This document shows positions 22,206 through 37,659 of a stretch of DNA of 64,000 bases, one piece after another. Within the stretch, counting starts at the first letter, position 1. Every line of letters begins with the position of its first letter. Source of the stretch: Diplocarpon mali (lineage: Eukaryota > Ascomycota > Leotiomycetes > Helotiales > Drepanopezizaceae); the NCBI GenBank assembly GCA_024741835.1, contig JAENRP010000018.1, forward strand, positions 168,559 to 232,558, in the 5' to 3' direction. Below the pieces are notes generated by a model, which was not told the origin of the DNA, searched no databases, and was given only the letters and a program-made list of their open reading frames with translations. Position numbers and translations under genes: made by a program.

Positions 22206-25200
22206 ACAAGCGAAGCATTCATGGCAGAGACTGGAGAGCGAGAAGACAATGCGAGTAGTTCAGAGTCTGGTGAGGGGATATGTTCGAGTAGTACTCTATT
22301 TCCTTTAATAACGGAGCTCGAGGGGTGAGAGGAAGTCAACGCGGGTGTATGCAAACAAGGACTTGTCTTTTGCTTTTCCGCTAAGGCCCGCTGACAGGCT
22401 ATCGGGGAGGACGGGATACAGCAAGAGAGGTAGCGAGGTTGAGGAGGAAGAAGTGGAACTAAGGGGTACATGGTGTGGAGTAGATACGAAGGAAGAAGAC
22501 CTGCATCAAACCTATAAACCCTCCGCGCCGGATGATATCTTTTCCAACCCCGCCCCTCACCGACTTCTCGGCAAATTGAAGAGCGACGCGTGACCCTCTT
22601 TTTCGTCCCATAAGCCTCCCTGATTGGCTACCTTGGAGAAACCCGCCGACCACTGAGACGCTGCAGAAGAGCAGGGAGTTTTGTTGCATGTCGCGAAATG
22701 GAGGGCGTTGCCCACCCCTCTGCCCTCTGGCGGGGGATACTAAGGGTGCTGACAAGCATGTCGATGGGCGGGCGCATGCGTGTGTTGTACTTGTAGGCTT
22801 ACTGACGTGTTTGATTAGCGGATTAAGGGAACAGAAGGCGAACGGGTGAAGACAACGAAGGCGTCTAAGGGTGCTGATCATAACTAGGGACTGTGAGAAA
22901 CGCTTCTAGCTATGAAATACAAGTTTATGTATAGCCGACAGTAGTTTTAGGGACTCAATGCAGCCTCTGGAACATTTTAAACTTATATACACTAATTTGG
23001 ACAAATATCACTAGGCCTGAATGGCCAAATGTTTGGCAATCTCTCTTCAGCTACTGAGAGCTCAATGCGACGACATATTACTAGATCTCTACTTCTACAC
23101 TAATTACGTTAGATATATATGCTTTTTTTTAAACTATGATTAAATCCTTCACCTTGAAGCTTGTTCACACTACTTTTATCGTAGTAGAAATTAAGCTATC
23201 GATTCCTTGCGTAACAAATTCAACATGTTGGCTCTTTTGAATACTAATCCGAAACCTATCATAATTATAATAAAAGATGGAACTGTTAGCAGAGTAGACT
23301 ACTCCCTATTCACAACAGCAGTGAAAGAAAAGGAGATTCAACTGTCAAATATTAAAACTGCACATGTCCTCCATCAATTCGTAGAGACATGGTGTTTTAA
23401 GCGTCTAAGGCTAGAGTAAAAGCAGGTGGGTAAATGTCTTCTCAATACCCAGCTATCCGACTAGCCAAAGCGACAGGAGACGTAGTGAAAACCCACCATT
23501 ACTCTGCTCATTAATATCATTAGTCTATCTGTGCCGTCTGCAAACCGCTGGCCTGCACACTCTCTTTAAGTCCACTACGAACATCTCCTCTTAAAGGTTT
23601 CAATCAAGATAGATACACCGTCCATATCGCCTTGGCCCACTTAAGCCCCTCTCTCAACACTAGCTTTTCGAGGGTATACACGACACCCTTAATCTTGCAG
23701 CATTTTCCGCTGTAGTCCGTAGGCTCGGGTCCATCGTTCTATAATATTGCCCAGATCATATATCATCTCGTCTGATTTCAGCAACGTCTCAAAGATGGTT
23801 TGCTTTCTGCCACAAGTCGGAATATTATAGCCTGATAGACTATGAACTTTGTACCGGAGTGGCGAGGGCTTGACGGTAGCACTGCTGTCTCTGCTGCTGT
23901 TGCCGCCAGCGGTGCTATTGTCGTTACCGGTCGCCGGGCTTGGATTGAAGGAGTTGGAGGTGGTGGAGAGCTGGGTCGGCAGACAGAATCTGTATCGATT
24001 GCATAGACTGACTTTTGGCACCTCTGTGTGCAAGATTCGGATCGAGTCTTACAGAATTGGAGCGCCGGATTACAGCATTCCTATCAGGAACTTTGCCTTC
24101 CAGCTTAGCAACGCTCAGCTGACTTGGAAGTACAGTCCAATTGAACCAGTTGCGACGCTAAAACTGAGAGGTGTTAGAGGGTAAGGTCTTATCTGTGCAC
24201 TCGGAATCAGGGCATCTTTTCGTGTAATTTTTCAAACAATATTGACTAGGTACACTACCAAATACTCATATCTAACTGCGGGCTCAGTTATCCGTTCCAG
24301 ACCCCTTCCCCTGACACAGTAAGTAGTTGAGACGAGCTCTCAACTATGGATGAGTGCGCCAGCTCGGTCTCGGGTTTTCATTGAGACTGTCAAGCTATGG
24401 GAAAGTACATTATTTGTGAGAGTTATAGAGTAGCCCAACAGGCATAAATTTAGCGAGGTTTCTACATCACGAAATACAACCTCTGCCTATACACAGGTTT
24501 TTAGTCAAAATAGATTCGCAAATTTTCATCACTGCTTTCAAAATCTCTCAACTCGGGCTCTCTGGCCTTGCCTTAGCTGCCTTCTCCTCTATCAGACTTC
24601 ACGACAATAACCTGACGGCGATCACTCCGTCATAATTGACTGTCTCGGAAGCGAAAGTCACAGCCTCCTTAATATCACCACCGCATAGCAAGGCCGGGTC
24701 TCTCCTCAGTCAGGACACATATAGTGGCAAGATGGAACTTTCGCCCGGTGTCCGGCCGCAAGGCTGCCCTGGCCCGACAATTTCTACAAAAATTGATGAC
24801 AGTTTCTGCCGCATTAGCTCAGGCTCAACTGCACCGCTTGAACACATCATTTACCCCGAGTATGGCCAGGCCATGCCTCGAATTTATAATGGCGAGATTC
24901 GGACTGGCAGCAAATATCCTGCAATGGGGTAAATTTCTATAAAGACCCAGAGTCGATGAGAGGGATAATGTTGAGTTGATATCTGGAGCTAATCTGCGAT
25001 TCGACTTTTAGTGATTTAAGTGGTTGTTGGAAGAAGGTACGTCCCTAATTGTTAGTTAAATAACAACCCTGTGTTTAAATCAATCCATGTCAGCCTAGAA
25101 ACACTGCTATGAACAGGTCGCTACTAGCGCACTATGGGTAGGCATGGCCGTCATCACCCGCGAGATGGTGGAAATATTGGACTGCCTGTCTGTGGCCGAA

Positions 25201-26052
25201 AAAATGAATACAGACTTCGTGGGGTGCACAAAGAAGCTGGCAACCTGGCCGTCGACCAGAGGAAAAGCTTCGGTGTCTCATGGATTCTCTGCTGAGGGCG
25301 AGACTTGCCGGATATTGATAAATACGTTTGTCCAGTCACTATCAAGCTCCAGCGTCAGAAATATGTTAACAAAATAAATGAATTTGGTGCTGAACCTCGG
25401 TGACGTAGTCGGGTCGTTGTAGCTGAAGCACGGTGCCGTTAAAGATGCTTCAAATGTGTCCTGATTAGGGAGACCCGCCAGGTGAATCAGACCAGTGGAA
25501 AAGAAAAATTTGAGGTTCGTGTCCCACTAGCACAACTACGATTCGCATCTAATTGCATCATTGTTTGAGCAGATGCAATACTGGTAAATTTACCATTGGT
25601 CTCCTTAAAGGAACAGGATTTTTCTGCCAAAAAAAATTCTTACTCCGTGGATTGTCATCGTTACGCGTCCAGCTGTTTTGTTCAAAGGCAGCCTCTTCTG
25701 GCAGCCTGAGCACATACTGAATATCTGAGGCTTTAGTAGACACGCACCATCTTCTGCCTGGCCAAGACCTCTGTAAGCGTCACCTGTGGAAAGCACTGGA
25801 AAAGCGCCGCTAGTCTACTTTCAGCGCAGCGGTTCCAGAGCTTTGGTCCATCTCGTAGCTAGTGAAGACAGCTAAATTCACCATCTTTCTCCATCCCACA
25901 TATTGATTTCTCTTTCTCCTCCTACAACAACTGTGAATTCTTCGATTCGTAGCAGCAACTCTCCAACACAGGCGAGCCAACCAGCGGCGGCCGCAGCAAC
26001 ATAAAACCTTCTCCATCAAGTCCAGTTCCTAGACTACCTACTTATCATCAAG
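22206..26052. other. AT-rich, gene-poor stretch
   Basis: No supportable gene. Base composition drops in GC from about 22900 to 25100, with long AT words such as those near 23100 and 23260. Open frames are short and stop-riddled. Weakly protein-like fragments occur near 23689-24184 and 24636-25377 but match nothing I know. Decayed repeat DNA, possibly mutated by RIP, would fit. The last few hundred bases before 26053 should contain the CDC48 promoter. Confidence 0.5.
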
Positions 26053-28799
<2,747 letters not shown>

Positions 28800-29518
28800 A
28801 CGCTCTGTATTGTATATTTCGTTTCTGCATGCATGAGGAATCTCAAGGCCTTGATGGGGATAAGTTGGCTACGGTAGGCTTGTATGAGAATCGGGAGAGT
28901 CGGCCAACACCAGGCGGCTGGGTCACAGAGAATTCTCATCTGCTTCATGCGCATCTTTCCCAGGCATAGCAAGAACTCTAGTTTCTCTAAGACTGCATCT
29001 ATTTCCCGCCTGGATCCATAGATTCTCTGATAATCTTCTTCGATACTCATTTGTCTACACTATATGCAACTGTAATAATGTGACCTGCTGGTCCAAAATA
29101 TGCTCAGCTCAAATGAATACCCCGTAGAGATGTCATGGCCTCTCCGTGCTTGCGGCTTATTTCACTTCCCATAGAACGCGGTGATAAATCTTCTCTGATT
29201 GGTCGGCTTCACCTCACTATTCCGCCCCACCTCAGCCTTGCGCCTCGAATAGGGTATGAATAATTACCTATGCCTCTACAAAAATATCGCAATAATCAAA
29301 CAGTATTCACATGATACGGTCACTCCCTTGAGCGACTCTTAATTCTCGAATCCACTTCAACTACCAGGCTTATCCGCGCTACAAATTTCTCTAGCAGGCC
29401 GAGTTATTGCCGCCCATCTCAAGCAGACTAAGTCCCGCCCGCGTGCTTGCAAGTCTTTTTATACACATCGGCCACCGGTCTCGCGGCAATTGCTATAAAG
29501 AACAAGGATCTAGACACA
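28800..29518. other. Intergenic, 3' flank of cdc48 and promoter of next gene
   Basis: No coding region seen. Includes the cdc48 3' UTR and the upstream region of the 161-aa gene. Confidence 0.5.
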
Positions 29519-30097
29519 ATGACATCCGAGCCTACAACGCCCGTCCGCGTGCCAAAGGCGGCTACAACTTATTCGCCCACGACGCAGGATCCTGACTTAC
29601 GGTCTCAGATCAACTTGGTGTTGTTACGGGAAGGGCATATTAGCAAGTAATTTCCCCCCTCTCCTCTACCTTGCGGTCCGGTAATCTAGAACGAGTGTCG
29701 GAAGCTCACGACAGGCCCATCTCTAACAACCACTCCCAGAATTCACGACACTCTCCTCCATACGCTGCACTCGCACCCCTCCAACTGGCCGACTGTTCTT
29801 CAAGCGCACGCCCTTTCACTGTTACGATCAGGGAAATGCACATCCTTCCCCGAACTCATGCGGCGGGTCCTCCAGGACATCAAAGACGACACTGACGCTC
29901 AATCCGACCCCATGTCTACATCTGCGGGTTCGACAGGAAAACCCAATGGCATGAAAAAAAAAGGCAGTGAAGATGTGGCGGGAATCAGAGGCAAAGGCGA
30001 GGGAGGTGCTAGTCTAGCAATGCCGAGGGCGGTGGTAGAGGAGGGGGTGAGGATTACGAGAGAGTGCTTGGAGCTTGTTTGTGAAGTACCGGAATGA
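29519..30097 (+). CDS. Small helical protein, function unknown
   Basis: Two exons, 29519-29646 and 29740-30097, separated by a 93-bp intron (GTAATT...CCCAG), give 161 aa. I do not recognise the family. The N-terminal 25 residues are Thr/Pro-rich and disordered. The intron lies inside a predicted helical bundle reading from LRSQINLVLLREGHISK into IHDTLLHTLHSHP and continuing to LMRRVLQDIKDD. A charged, Gly/Ser-rich linker (GKPNGMKKKGSEDVAG) leads to a final helix (VVEEGVRITRECLELVCEV). Continuous helical periodicity across the splice junction argues that the model is right. A subunit of a nuclear complex would fit the small helical design, but nothing in the sequence proves it. Confidence 0.72.
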
Positions 30098-32468
30098 GCG
30101 CCGAATTTGGGGCCTGCATCAGTTCGCCCCGGGTGGGAGAAGTGAAGAGGAAGTCTATATTGGGAGACAAGTCTTTGCACCGGCCATTTCGAGGAGGGGA
30201 AGCGGCAGGAAAGTTGGACGTGTATTTTGGGGACTGTCTATGTTCTCGTCCGCCACGGCCGGCGAGACTCTGGCGCGGGGAAGCCGCAGTCTGTGAGGCA
30301 GGCATGATGTGTCATATTCGGCGCAGAGCACGAAGATTTGTATTTTCTTGTACTGTCAATAGGTTCATGTGTCTCGCGGGTGGCTGATGCATATTTGGCG
30401 TTGGGGTCCAAGGCTATATCACAGCATAGAAAGTCACACACAAGCAGTCGTCACTGTAGAGAATTTTATTGTACTATTGGTCATGATCACGGTGTTTCAT
30501 TTGTGAGTGTGAGGAGAGGTGGCGCTGGTGTATGAGGTTCCCTGGATCTTGTTTTGAGTCACGATGATAGGAAACTCAGTCCCCTGGTTGTGTTTCCCCG
30601 TAGCGAATGAGAATAATTAGCATGTTTTGCTTTCAAAAAGCTTGGATCGCAGAGATCGGACAATCGAAGAAGGCGGAATGGTTCTTGGGCCCGCAGATAT
30701 TCGAATCTGCCAGAGCCAGTAGGCCTACATCGACGTCGGACCCTCGGCGCTGACTTTGCTCCTCGAACGCGCAGGGAGGAGTTCTTGACAGGGGCAGCGG
30801 CCCTGGTTGTCTTACTGCATGTAGAGTACGGAAGAAGACATAGGATCTCGTACGCTTCAAGGGGAGTTTTCTACTACAAACAACCGGATCATAATTAGCA
30901 CATTGAATCAAGCTTGTCACTAAGATGTATCCATCTCGGTAAGCAGCGGTCCTCTGGTGCAGGAGCCTAAGTCTTGCGCGCCATTTGGTCGGTCGAAGCT
31001 ACAGTATACTTCGTACAATAGAGGTAGAGGGCAAGCATGTCAGCGCGGACCAGAGCCCGGCAGCAAGCCCCGAGGCCTCGCGGTGCACTGGTGAATGGAC
31101 AGCGACAAGCCATGTCACAAATACCGCGCTGATCCCAGATCGCGCTCGCTATGTGCAAAGTGCAGGTGATCTTCTCAGACTGCGCATAAGCGAGGCCGAG
31201 AGACTTCTAACCAAAGAATCAAGCCGGATCATCAAGAGAGTCTGTCTTTCCTGAGTGATATCGTAATTATAGAAGCTTCCTCTGCGACAGGGACAGAATG
31301 GTGGGACGGATATCTTGCACCCGGGCAAGGACAGACACGTTCTTCATATGAAATCCAACAAGATCCCAAACATCGGGTCTGACTGGAGGATTGCGAGATC
31401 TGGGGTAACGTTGATTTCCTCAGTTAGCATAGTAATGCACAGAATCTTACGATTCGACTCCAGATCTCAACCGCCAGGGACTTGCTAGTGGCTTGGCAGA
31501 ATTCACAATCTGGTTCGGCGCGACAGCAAAATGTGGAGTAGCTCTCCTCACTCATCCTTCGCCAACCGATCGTTGCCATGTTCAAACACTCGAAACCGCA
31601 CACCAGTTTCAAGAGGGTGATATCGACATCTGAAGCCCCGTCACCGCATCACCACAGCTCTATCATTGGCCATGTCGACGATGCCCTTGAAACTTTCCTC
31701 TGCCAGTCCTTGCCTCGCTTTCCGTCTGCTGGGAATCAACAGGAGCGGATAAAGTGATGATCAAGGCAGCTTAGCTTGCCGTTGGGTTGGCCATGACATG
31801 AGGTAGGTGCTTCTCATTTTCAAGAACAAACGGCCGCGTTTGCTACTCGTTTGTTTTGGTGAGGTAGTCGCACTCACACGACGCGCCTGCGGCTCCTCCT
31901 CCTCCTCCTCCTCCCTCCCCTCCCCTCCCTGCCTCAAGAGCCGCGCGATACATATTCGTCCCCTCTTTTGCGTACCAGCTTCTGTGCTTTCGAGTCTCCC
32001 GACCCTCAGTGCGAAAACAACAAGTGCGGGCATTCTGCAGTAGCCAGCGATCACAACCCACCAACAGCGCATATCGTGCATGGTCCGCCCACGAGCGCTC
32101 TGGTGGTTGTATTCAAGCCACTGCGTCATTTCTGAGTCTGCTAGGAATCCAGCAATACACTTCTGGGCGCAACACGAACGCCCCCGATTCTTGGGCTGGA
32201 ATATCAGCATGCAGTGTGCTTGGTCTACCTCATCCGACGTCTCTTGTTGCGAGATTCCAGGAGCCTCTGGAAGGTAGACGATCTAAGCCATTGGTCCCAA
32301 ACCTGCAGCGTTTGAATCGGCGAACTATATGCCCTGGCTTGTTGGAACGATACCAAAGCTGCTCCTGGTCCGAACTCTTCCTGCTATTGTTGTTGTTATC
32401 AGTATTGTCGACACTTCTCAGAGACAGGAGCTTTCTGTCTTGAGACTTGCTTGCGGACGAGATCATCC
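30098..32468. other. Intergenic stretch, no supportable gene
   Basis: Only short overlapping frames. A CTC trinucleotide repeat lies at 31893-31916. The end of the stretch holds the promoter of the secreted-protein gene. Confidence 0.5.
31893..31916. repeat. (CTC)n trinucleotide repeat
   Basis: About eight CTC units followed by a CCCT-rich pyrimidine run. Confidence 0.85.
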
Positions 32469-33320
32469 ATGATGCGGCAGGATCATCTCGCGTTATACTT
32501 TGCGCTGCCTACGACACTCGCATTTTCTCTCTCGAATTTCCAGCAGATCTCAACTGGCTCGCTGCCAGTATTATGTCGTCTGACATACGACACGCAAATG
32601 GTTGGGTGTACGATGGTAGACTTTAGCAATGGGTGCTCGAATGCCTGCACAGCAAGCCTACTGTCGATACAAAAGGCTGTGCAAGACATTTGCGCAAGCG
32701 CCAATGTTAATGCGCAGACACTACTGGGGATTGTCATGAATGGAGGAATTATTGAAGCGCTGTGTCCAGCAATATCATCGACCTCCAGCTCAATTCTTGG
32801 ACCCCCGCCAGCCTCAGTCATCAGCATACCCGCCACATATCCTGGAGCACCAGGCCGGCCGACTACAACGACCATACGCCCGCCGGATCTCAGTAGCTCT
32901 CTGATTTTCTTAACCACATCAAGCCTCGTCATGCCGCCACCGACTGTGCCTTCGTTGACCTCATCAGCGATAGCCACGTCTATATCAACAAAACCTACAA
33001 CCTCGATGCCACGTAACACGCCGCTACCAACTGTGCCTTCGTCGACCTTCTCAGAGATAGCCACTTCCATTTCCACAAAAGCTACAACCTCGACCCTATC
33101 TACCGTGCCACCATCGCAGCAGACCTCGAAAGTCTCTTCAAACCATGGTACTGCGACGGCGATCTCCTCGAGCTCCAGCCCGAAATCTTCAGCCAAGCCC
33201 GGCGGAGGATCTGGAGGGGGATCTCCCTTCGACATATCGAGCAATGGAAGCATAGTTGGCTGCGATTTCCAGTGGTTTTTAGTTCTCATGGTAGTATGGG
33301 CTGGGTTCATGCTAGGATAA
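32469..33320 (+). CDS. Secreted Ser/Thr-rich protein, probably GPI-anchored
   Basis: Single exon, 283 aa from ATG at 32469 (a second ATG follows immediately). The N-terminus is a signal peptide (HLALYFALPTTLAFSLS). Next comes a small Cys-rich region with six Cys in roughly 70 residues (CRLTYDTQMVGC, GCSNAC, DICAS, EALCP). A Ser/Thr/Pro-rich stalk contains a two-copy 29-residue repeat, suited to O-mannosylation. After a Gly/Ser linker (KPGGGSGGGS) the protein ends in a short hydrophobic tail (FLVLMVVWAGFMLG), as in GPI-anchored cell-wall proteins, with a plausible omega site near SSNGS. I know no function for the Cys-rich head; similar predicted cell-surface proteins are common in filamentous fungi. 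Confidence 0.75.
   Translation: MMRQDHLALYFALPTTLAFSLSNFQQISTGSLPVLCRLTYDTQMVGCTMVDFSNGCSNACTASLLSIQKAVQDICASANVNAQTLLGIVMNGGIIEALCPAISSTSSSILGPPPASVISIPATYPGAPGRPTTTTIRPPDLSSSLIFLTTSSLVMPPPTVPSLTSSAIATSISTKPTTSMPRNTPLPTVPSSTFSEIATSISTKATTSTLSTVPPSQQTSKVSSNHGTATAISSSSSPKSSAKPGGGSGGGSPFDISSNGSIVGCDFQWFLVLMVVWAGFMLG
32939..33112 (+). repeat. 87-bp tandem repeat inside secreted-protein gene
   Basis: Two copies with a period of 87 bp (29 codons), starting at about 32939 and 33026; the second is diverged at its end. The shared words include ACTGTGCCTTCG and ACAACCTCGA. The length keeps frame and lengthens the Ser/Thr stalk. Confidence 0.8.
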
Positions 33321-36300
33321 CAGCATATCCGAATCCGGCAGTGGAAGGTAACATAATTGGATTGTACATTATGATAATATTAAAACACCCTTGGTGAGTC
33401 GCAAGGAAAGCCAGGGCGTCGATTGATGGAAACGCCGTCACACTTGCAGGATATTTTATTAGCCTCGACAAACGCATGGGCACGGCGTTGGAAAATTTGG
33501 ACAGCGATCCGTCATTTCAAGCGTAGTTTTGTTAGATACCACTATTACTTTCTGTCAAGCGGTTTTTATGCCAGCCCTCAGGTCTCGGCAAGTGATAGCA
33601 TGGGATCAATACAAGGTGACTGTTTTCTTTCGAGCAGCTGTACACTTCGTTGCTTACTGCGAGCTAGTTTTTCTCCTGTAAGTGATAGATACTGTCGTTG
33701 ATTGGGTTTCTCTTTTTCCGATTTTGAACTTTTCTTCAAGATGATAAAATTGTTCGCATTGCGTGTGCTACTTTCACAACCTCGAGCTGGATACCTATTG
33801 TCTTGCAGGATANNNNNNNNNNNNNNNNNNNNNNNNNNNNNNNNNNNNNNNNNNNCACCTTTCCCTCCCCAAATCGAATCTCCTCATATGTCCTTCAGAG
33901 GATTAAAAACTTTGATTGGGGGGTTTTCTTCTCCAAAGGATCTGGAAAATATTCACCTAATCCAAAAGCAACCAAGTTATCCAGGACTAAGAACTAAGAC
34001 CACAGCATCCTATTTTACGAATTATGCGTAAGTTATGAGTGTTAGAAACAGGGGTGTTCCATACTGTGCCGTATTGTGCCGACTAAGGTACTTTTTCAGC
34101 CCAGCTACTATTCTTGTACTGATCTCCTCTCTCCATAGAACTTTAAATCTACACACCTTTATAATCCAACACTGAGGACCGCCTTGAGTCTCAAAGCTGT
34201 AGATATTGAATTGCTGTCTGTCATTTGGTTTGGTCGGTTGACAATAGTTACAGCTAGCTTACTGCTTGTCGCATAGCAAGCTCAGTATGTGTCGACTACG
34301 AATATTTCATCTTGCTACAACTGCCGTCATCTCCTTTCCTTTGTACAGGTTTTCGACAGATTCTAGGGGAAATTTTCTTACAGGCATCCACTGGTAGTTT
34401 TCCTCATTACCAGGTTTCAGAGGGAAGCACATCTGCCATCCTATGACAATGCTTTGCAAGCTTCTTGGGTATTCCTGGAAAAACTCGGGGAATTCCACTT
34501 TGGATTCCTCTTACATCCAAGGCTCCATTCTTTGTCATATGCAGACCCGGCTGCCTCTCGACCACCTCTCTCCCTTCGATCCAGTACACATCCACAATTG
34601 ATTACTCTAGTTAAGCGAGCTCGACCGCAACTCATCTTCCTGGGTTCTTCTCCCAGCTTCCATCTCCACCACACCATATCATCTTTGTCTTGCGTATTGC
34701 AAACCTGTAAATATCAGGGGACGATCAGTACCAGAATTAGCCCGCATTACTACACTTGTCATAGCCATTCTCCGGGTCTCGTTGTAACTGTAACTCTTCA
34801 CTATATTGTAACGGGAGGTTACACAAAGCTAACTTTGATAGCAGACCATCTCCAGAACTTTTACCAGCTGGAAAATAGTTCATGCAGCACCGCATCCAGT
34901 TGAATACACCACAACGTTTCTCAGGTGGGAGAGGCAGGCGAAGATGGAGGATGACTGTAACACTCAAGGCCCGGTAAGCAAGTCGCTGGCGCCATCTCTC
35001 GTGTTACTGAAGGGCGCAGTCGAGGAGAAGCTGGCTCCTCTGGTTTCTCGGACCAAGTTTCGGCAAAAAGGCAATGTGCTGATATGTCTTCTAATGATAT
35101 CAGAGAGAAGGATGGTGCTATCGAGAACGACCAGAGCAAGGGCGCCTCCTAATTTCGCCATGGAGTGATTTAGTAGAGCCATGTGATGGTGCGAGTCCCT
35201 AGAAAGAAAAGATCCGAGCTCCTTTCGAAAGCACATTTCGGAAGTCATCGCCGTTCTTCCCAGGCACTTCCGAGACTAGACGGAGAGCATGAAGTACTGC
35301 CGAAACAGTGGCATCTGGAGCCTTGGACTGACCCGCATGGGAGATCTGCCAAGCGCAAGTTTCCTCAGCCTGCGCAAATTCCTGAACCAGATCTTCGCAA
35401 TATTGTGGTGCGTCATCCGACCCAGCCAAGTGCAAAGTTCATTGCCGAAGACAGAGCTTGGGCAGAGTATTTAGTCAAAAACAATGGCGCTCTCCCTCCG
35501 GCGCCAATCTGTGACAACACTAGGACCGGCTCGTGCTTTCTTGTGCGGAAGATTCTCCGCGAAATACTTTCCCATGAAACACTGCTTACATTCAAGAGAT
35601 GAGATATCTAGGGGGCTCATGGAGAAGCACGTTTGGGATCCCGGACGTCGAAGTTCTGTTGGTATTACAGGTCTCATACCTCATCCCGTTACTCATGTTG
35701 CCCGTGTCGCCAAACTGTTCCCGGAAGAGGTCAATGGTTGGGGTCACCTCTATGTATGTTGGGGCCTGTGGGTAGATCGTAGGAAGGAAATGGAAAACCT
35801 TGACGATAATTGTATGCTATACTGGCCTCAAAAATCCAGGCAATCGTGTGTGTAAATCCCTTCCCGCCAATACGAACTTCTCGTCAGACGTGTTCTCCAA
35901 CACGTTGAAAATCATGTTCATTTGTACGCGCCTCTGAGCCCCAGAACCACAGAAGCCCACTCTGCACCAATCCATGTGGGCTTTGTGCAGATAATCCCAG
36001 ACTTACTGATACGGTCCTGCTGTCGACCAAGGACGCCGTCCACCCTCTGCCGACGCTGCTGAAAACTGCCACGGAAAGAGTGAGAAGAGACAATTCTGGC
36101 AAGTCTATCTGCCGCTTTGGTAGGCATGGGTGACAAGAATACTGTGAGAAGCGCGGGGGAAGACTTGTGCGCCGGTGATACGAAGGAAGTATAACAATGG
36201 CGCCTGTGGGTAGGTGAGATATAGCTCGAATTACGATAGACGTCAAGATTCACCTGGAGAATTCCGCGAAGAGAGGTTGAAGAACGTTCACGCGAGCTCT

Positions 36301-36819
36301 CGAAACAGCGGGCAGTATGGTTCCCTGTTCTTCGAGAAACAAGTTCAAGATAAATTTAAGAGGATGCGGAAACATTGCAGACATGCTCAGAGAAGGAAGG
36401 CCGGAATAGTCATTTTCCCGAGCACCCGACCGCACGTAAGATCGACGGTCGTCTAAGCAAAGTCCGTGGATACGAGCACGTACAATGTACGAGTAGAAGC
36501 CGAGACTCTTGCTCGGAGAGAGGGGGCCTGATAGCGTAAGGAACCGACACCAGTTCGGAATGGAGTAGCGCAGGAGGGGAGGGATTTTGCAAAGAGCATG
36601 GGCCGGCTTCTTGCCCAAGGCTGTTAACCGTTTCCTATCGGATTCAAATGTATGAGGGAAGCTTGTAGGAATCTGCACTTTGATGGTTTACAAGTGTCTC
36701 TGAGGAGCCTTGTTCTCCAACCATGAAACAATGCGTGATAAAGCAAGGAAACTTCTCCATTGTGCACTATTCTACATGTATACCTCCCCTAACTCCCCGC
36801 AGAGCATACGAATCTCAGT
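33321..36819. other. Intergenic stretch with assembly gap
   Basis: No supportable gene. A 43-base N gap lies at 33813-33855. Frames around 34921-35855 on both strands look faintly protein-like but lack recognisable domains and plausible joins. Confidence 0.45.
33813..33855. other. Assembly gap (43 N)
   Basis: Undetermined bases; any feature across it cannot be judged. Confidence 1.
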
Positions 36820-37659
36820 CTATCTGTACTCTGGGCGAACAAAGTCCGCGAAGGTCTTTGGCTCCTCGTATGTGGCATGGTGATCATGCCCGTGAGCATC
36901 GTGGGCATGGGGATCGTGTTGTGGGCCAACGTAATCCATCTTCACAACATTACCACATTCTGGGCATCTCTCAATTGGGCGGTCTCGGGACGTCTGGCGC
37001 AATATATCAGTTTAATCCTCACCCATCAACAAATCCGTGATTCATACCGTGAGCCAGATGACGGTATGAGAGTCAGCGGGGAAACCGGTGCACCCAGCAT
37101 ATTGCTCATCACCGAATGACTTGACGATAATCGGGTTATCGAGCGTGCCTAATCCGCTTGTCAGCAGTTAACCTTCCTACCCTGCATAGCCTTTGATTCC
37201 GCCTGTGGCCTGGTCTGGATCGTACCTAAACGGGAAGCATCTAATGGCTTCATGTCGAAAATGTCTACGCCTTGCATCTTTCCCAGAATTTCCAGGCGTT
37301 CCAAGCCCGTAGCCTGCTCGAGATCGGTGGGAATTGTTCCTGGCGCCGCTCCGGGGCCAAAGAGGTCGGCTTCGGTCTTAATTTCTACACACACGCATCA
37401 GCAACTCGTTGTCCCTCGCAGAGCGTCTTCAAGCTCAGATGTCGAGTATTACCTTGGAACGATTTTATCTTGCCGTCTTTAGGTCCGCTGGCGGGTGTAG
37501 GAGGGGCTTCTCCTGCAAAGCCTGGTTGTTAGGACGTTGTGAGATTCCGGATCGGGGGAAACTCGTACTGCGCACAATAGAGCTTGTGAAGCTGCGCTTA
37601 ACCATGGGATTGACTGCAGCTCTGCGGGCAGCCGCGAGGGTAGGGCGTGAGAGGAACAT
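36820..37659 (-). CDS. cox4: Cytochrome c oxidase subunit 4 (mammalian Vb type), mitochondrial
   Basis: Zinc-binding matrix-side subunit of respiratory complex IV. Five exons: 37659-37569, 37521-37453, 37384-37226, 37148-37048 and 36993-36820, giving 197 aa; the introns are 47, 68, 77 and 54 bp. The N-terminus is a targeting peptide (MFLSRPTLAAARRAAVNPMVKR). The conserved core runs LFGPGAAPGTIPTDLEQATGLER, then LDNPIIVKSFGDEQYAGCTGFP, and the zinc site closes with the CPECG motif. The C-terminal part has a His-rich loop (DPHAHDAHGHDHH) before the conserved EEPKTFADFVRPEYR end. It lies 260 bp downstream of the EFL1 stop on the same strand. All splice sites are GT-AG and every split codon restores the family sequence. 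Confidence 0.94.

Noticed and set aside
23689..24184. Overlapping frames of 111-114 aa on both strands
   Set aside because: The plus frame is a Leu-rich reading of the same DNA that gives Asn/Ser-rich on the minus strand. Neither has a domain.
30650..30730. Possible tRNA because of a TTCGAATC-like box near 30700
   Set aside because: No matching A box or acceptor stem pairing around it.
34921..35855. Frames on both strands, one with a mitochondrial-like start at 35484
   Set aside because: No family signature; opposite-strand frames overlap equally well, as expected for chance ORFs.
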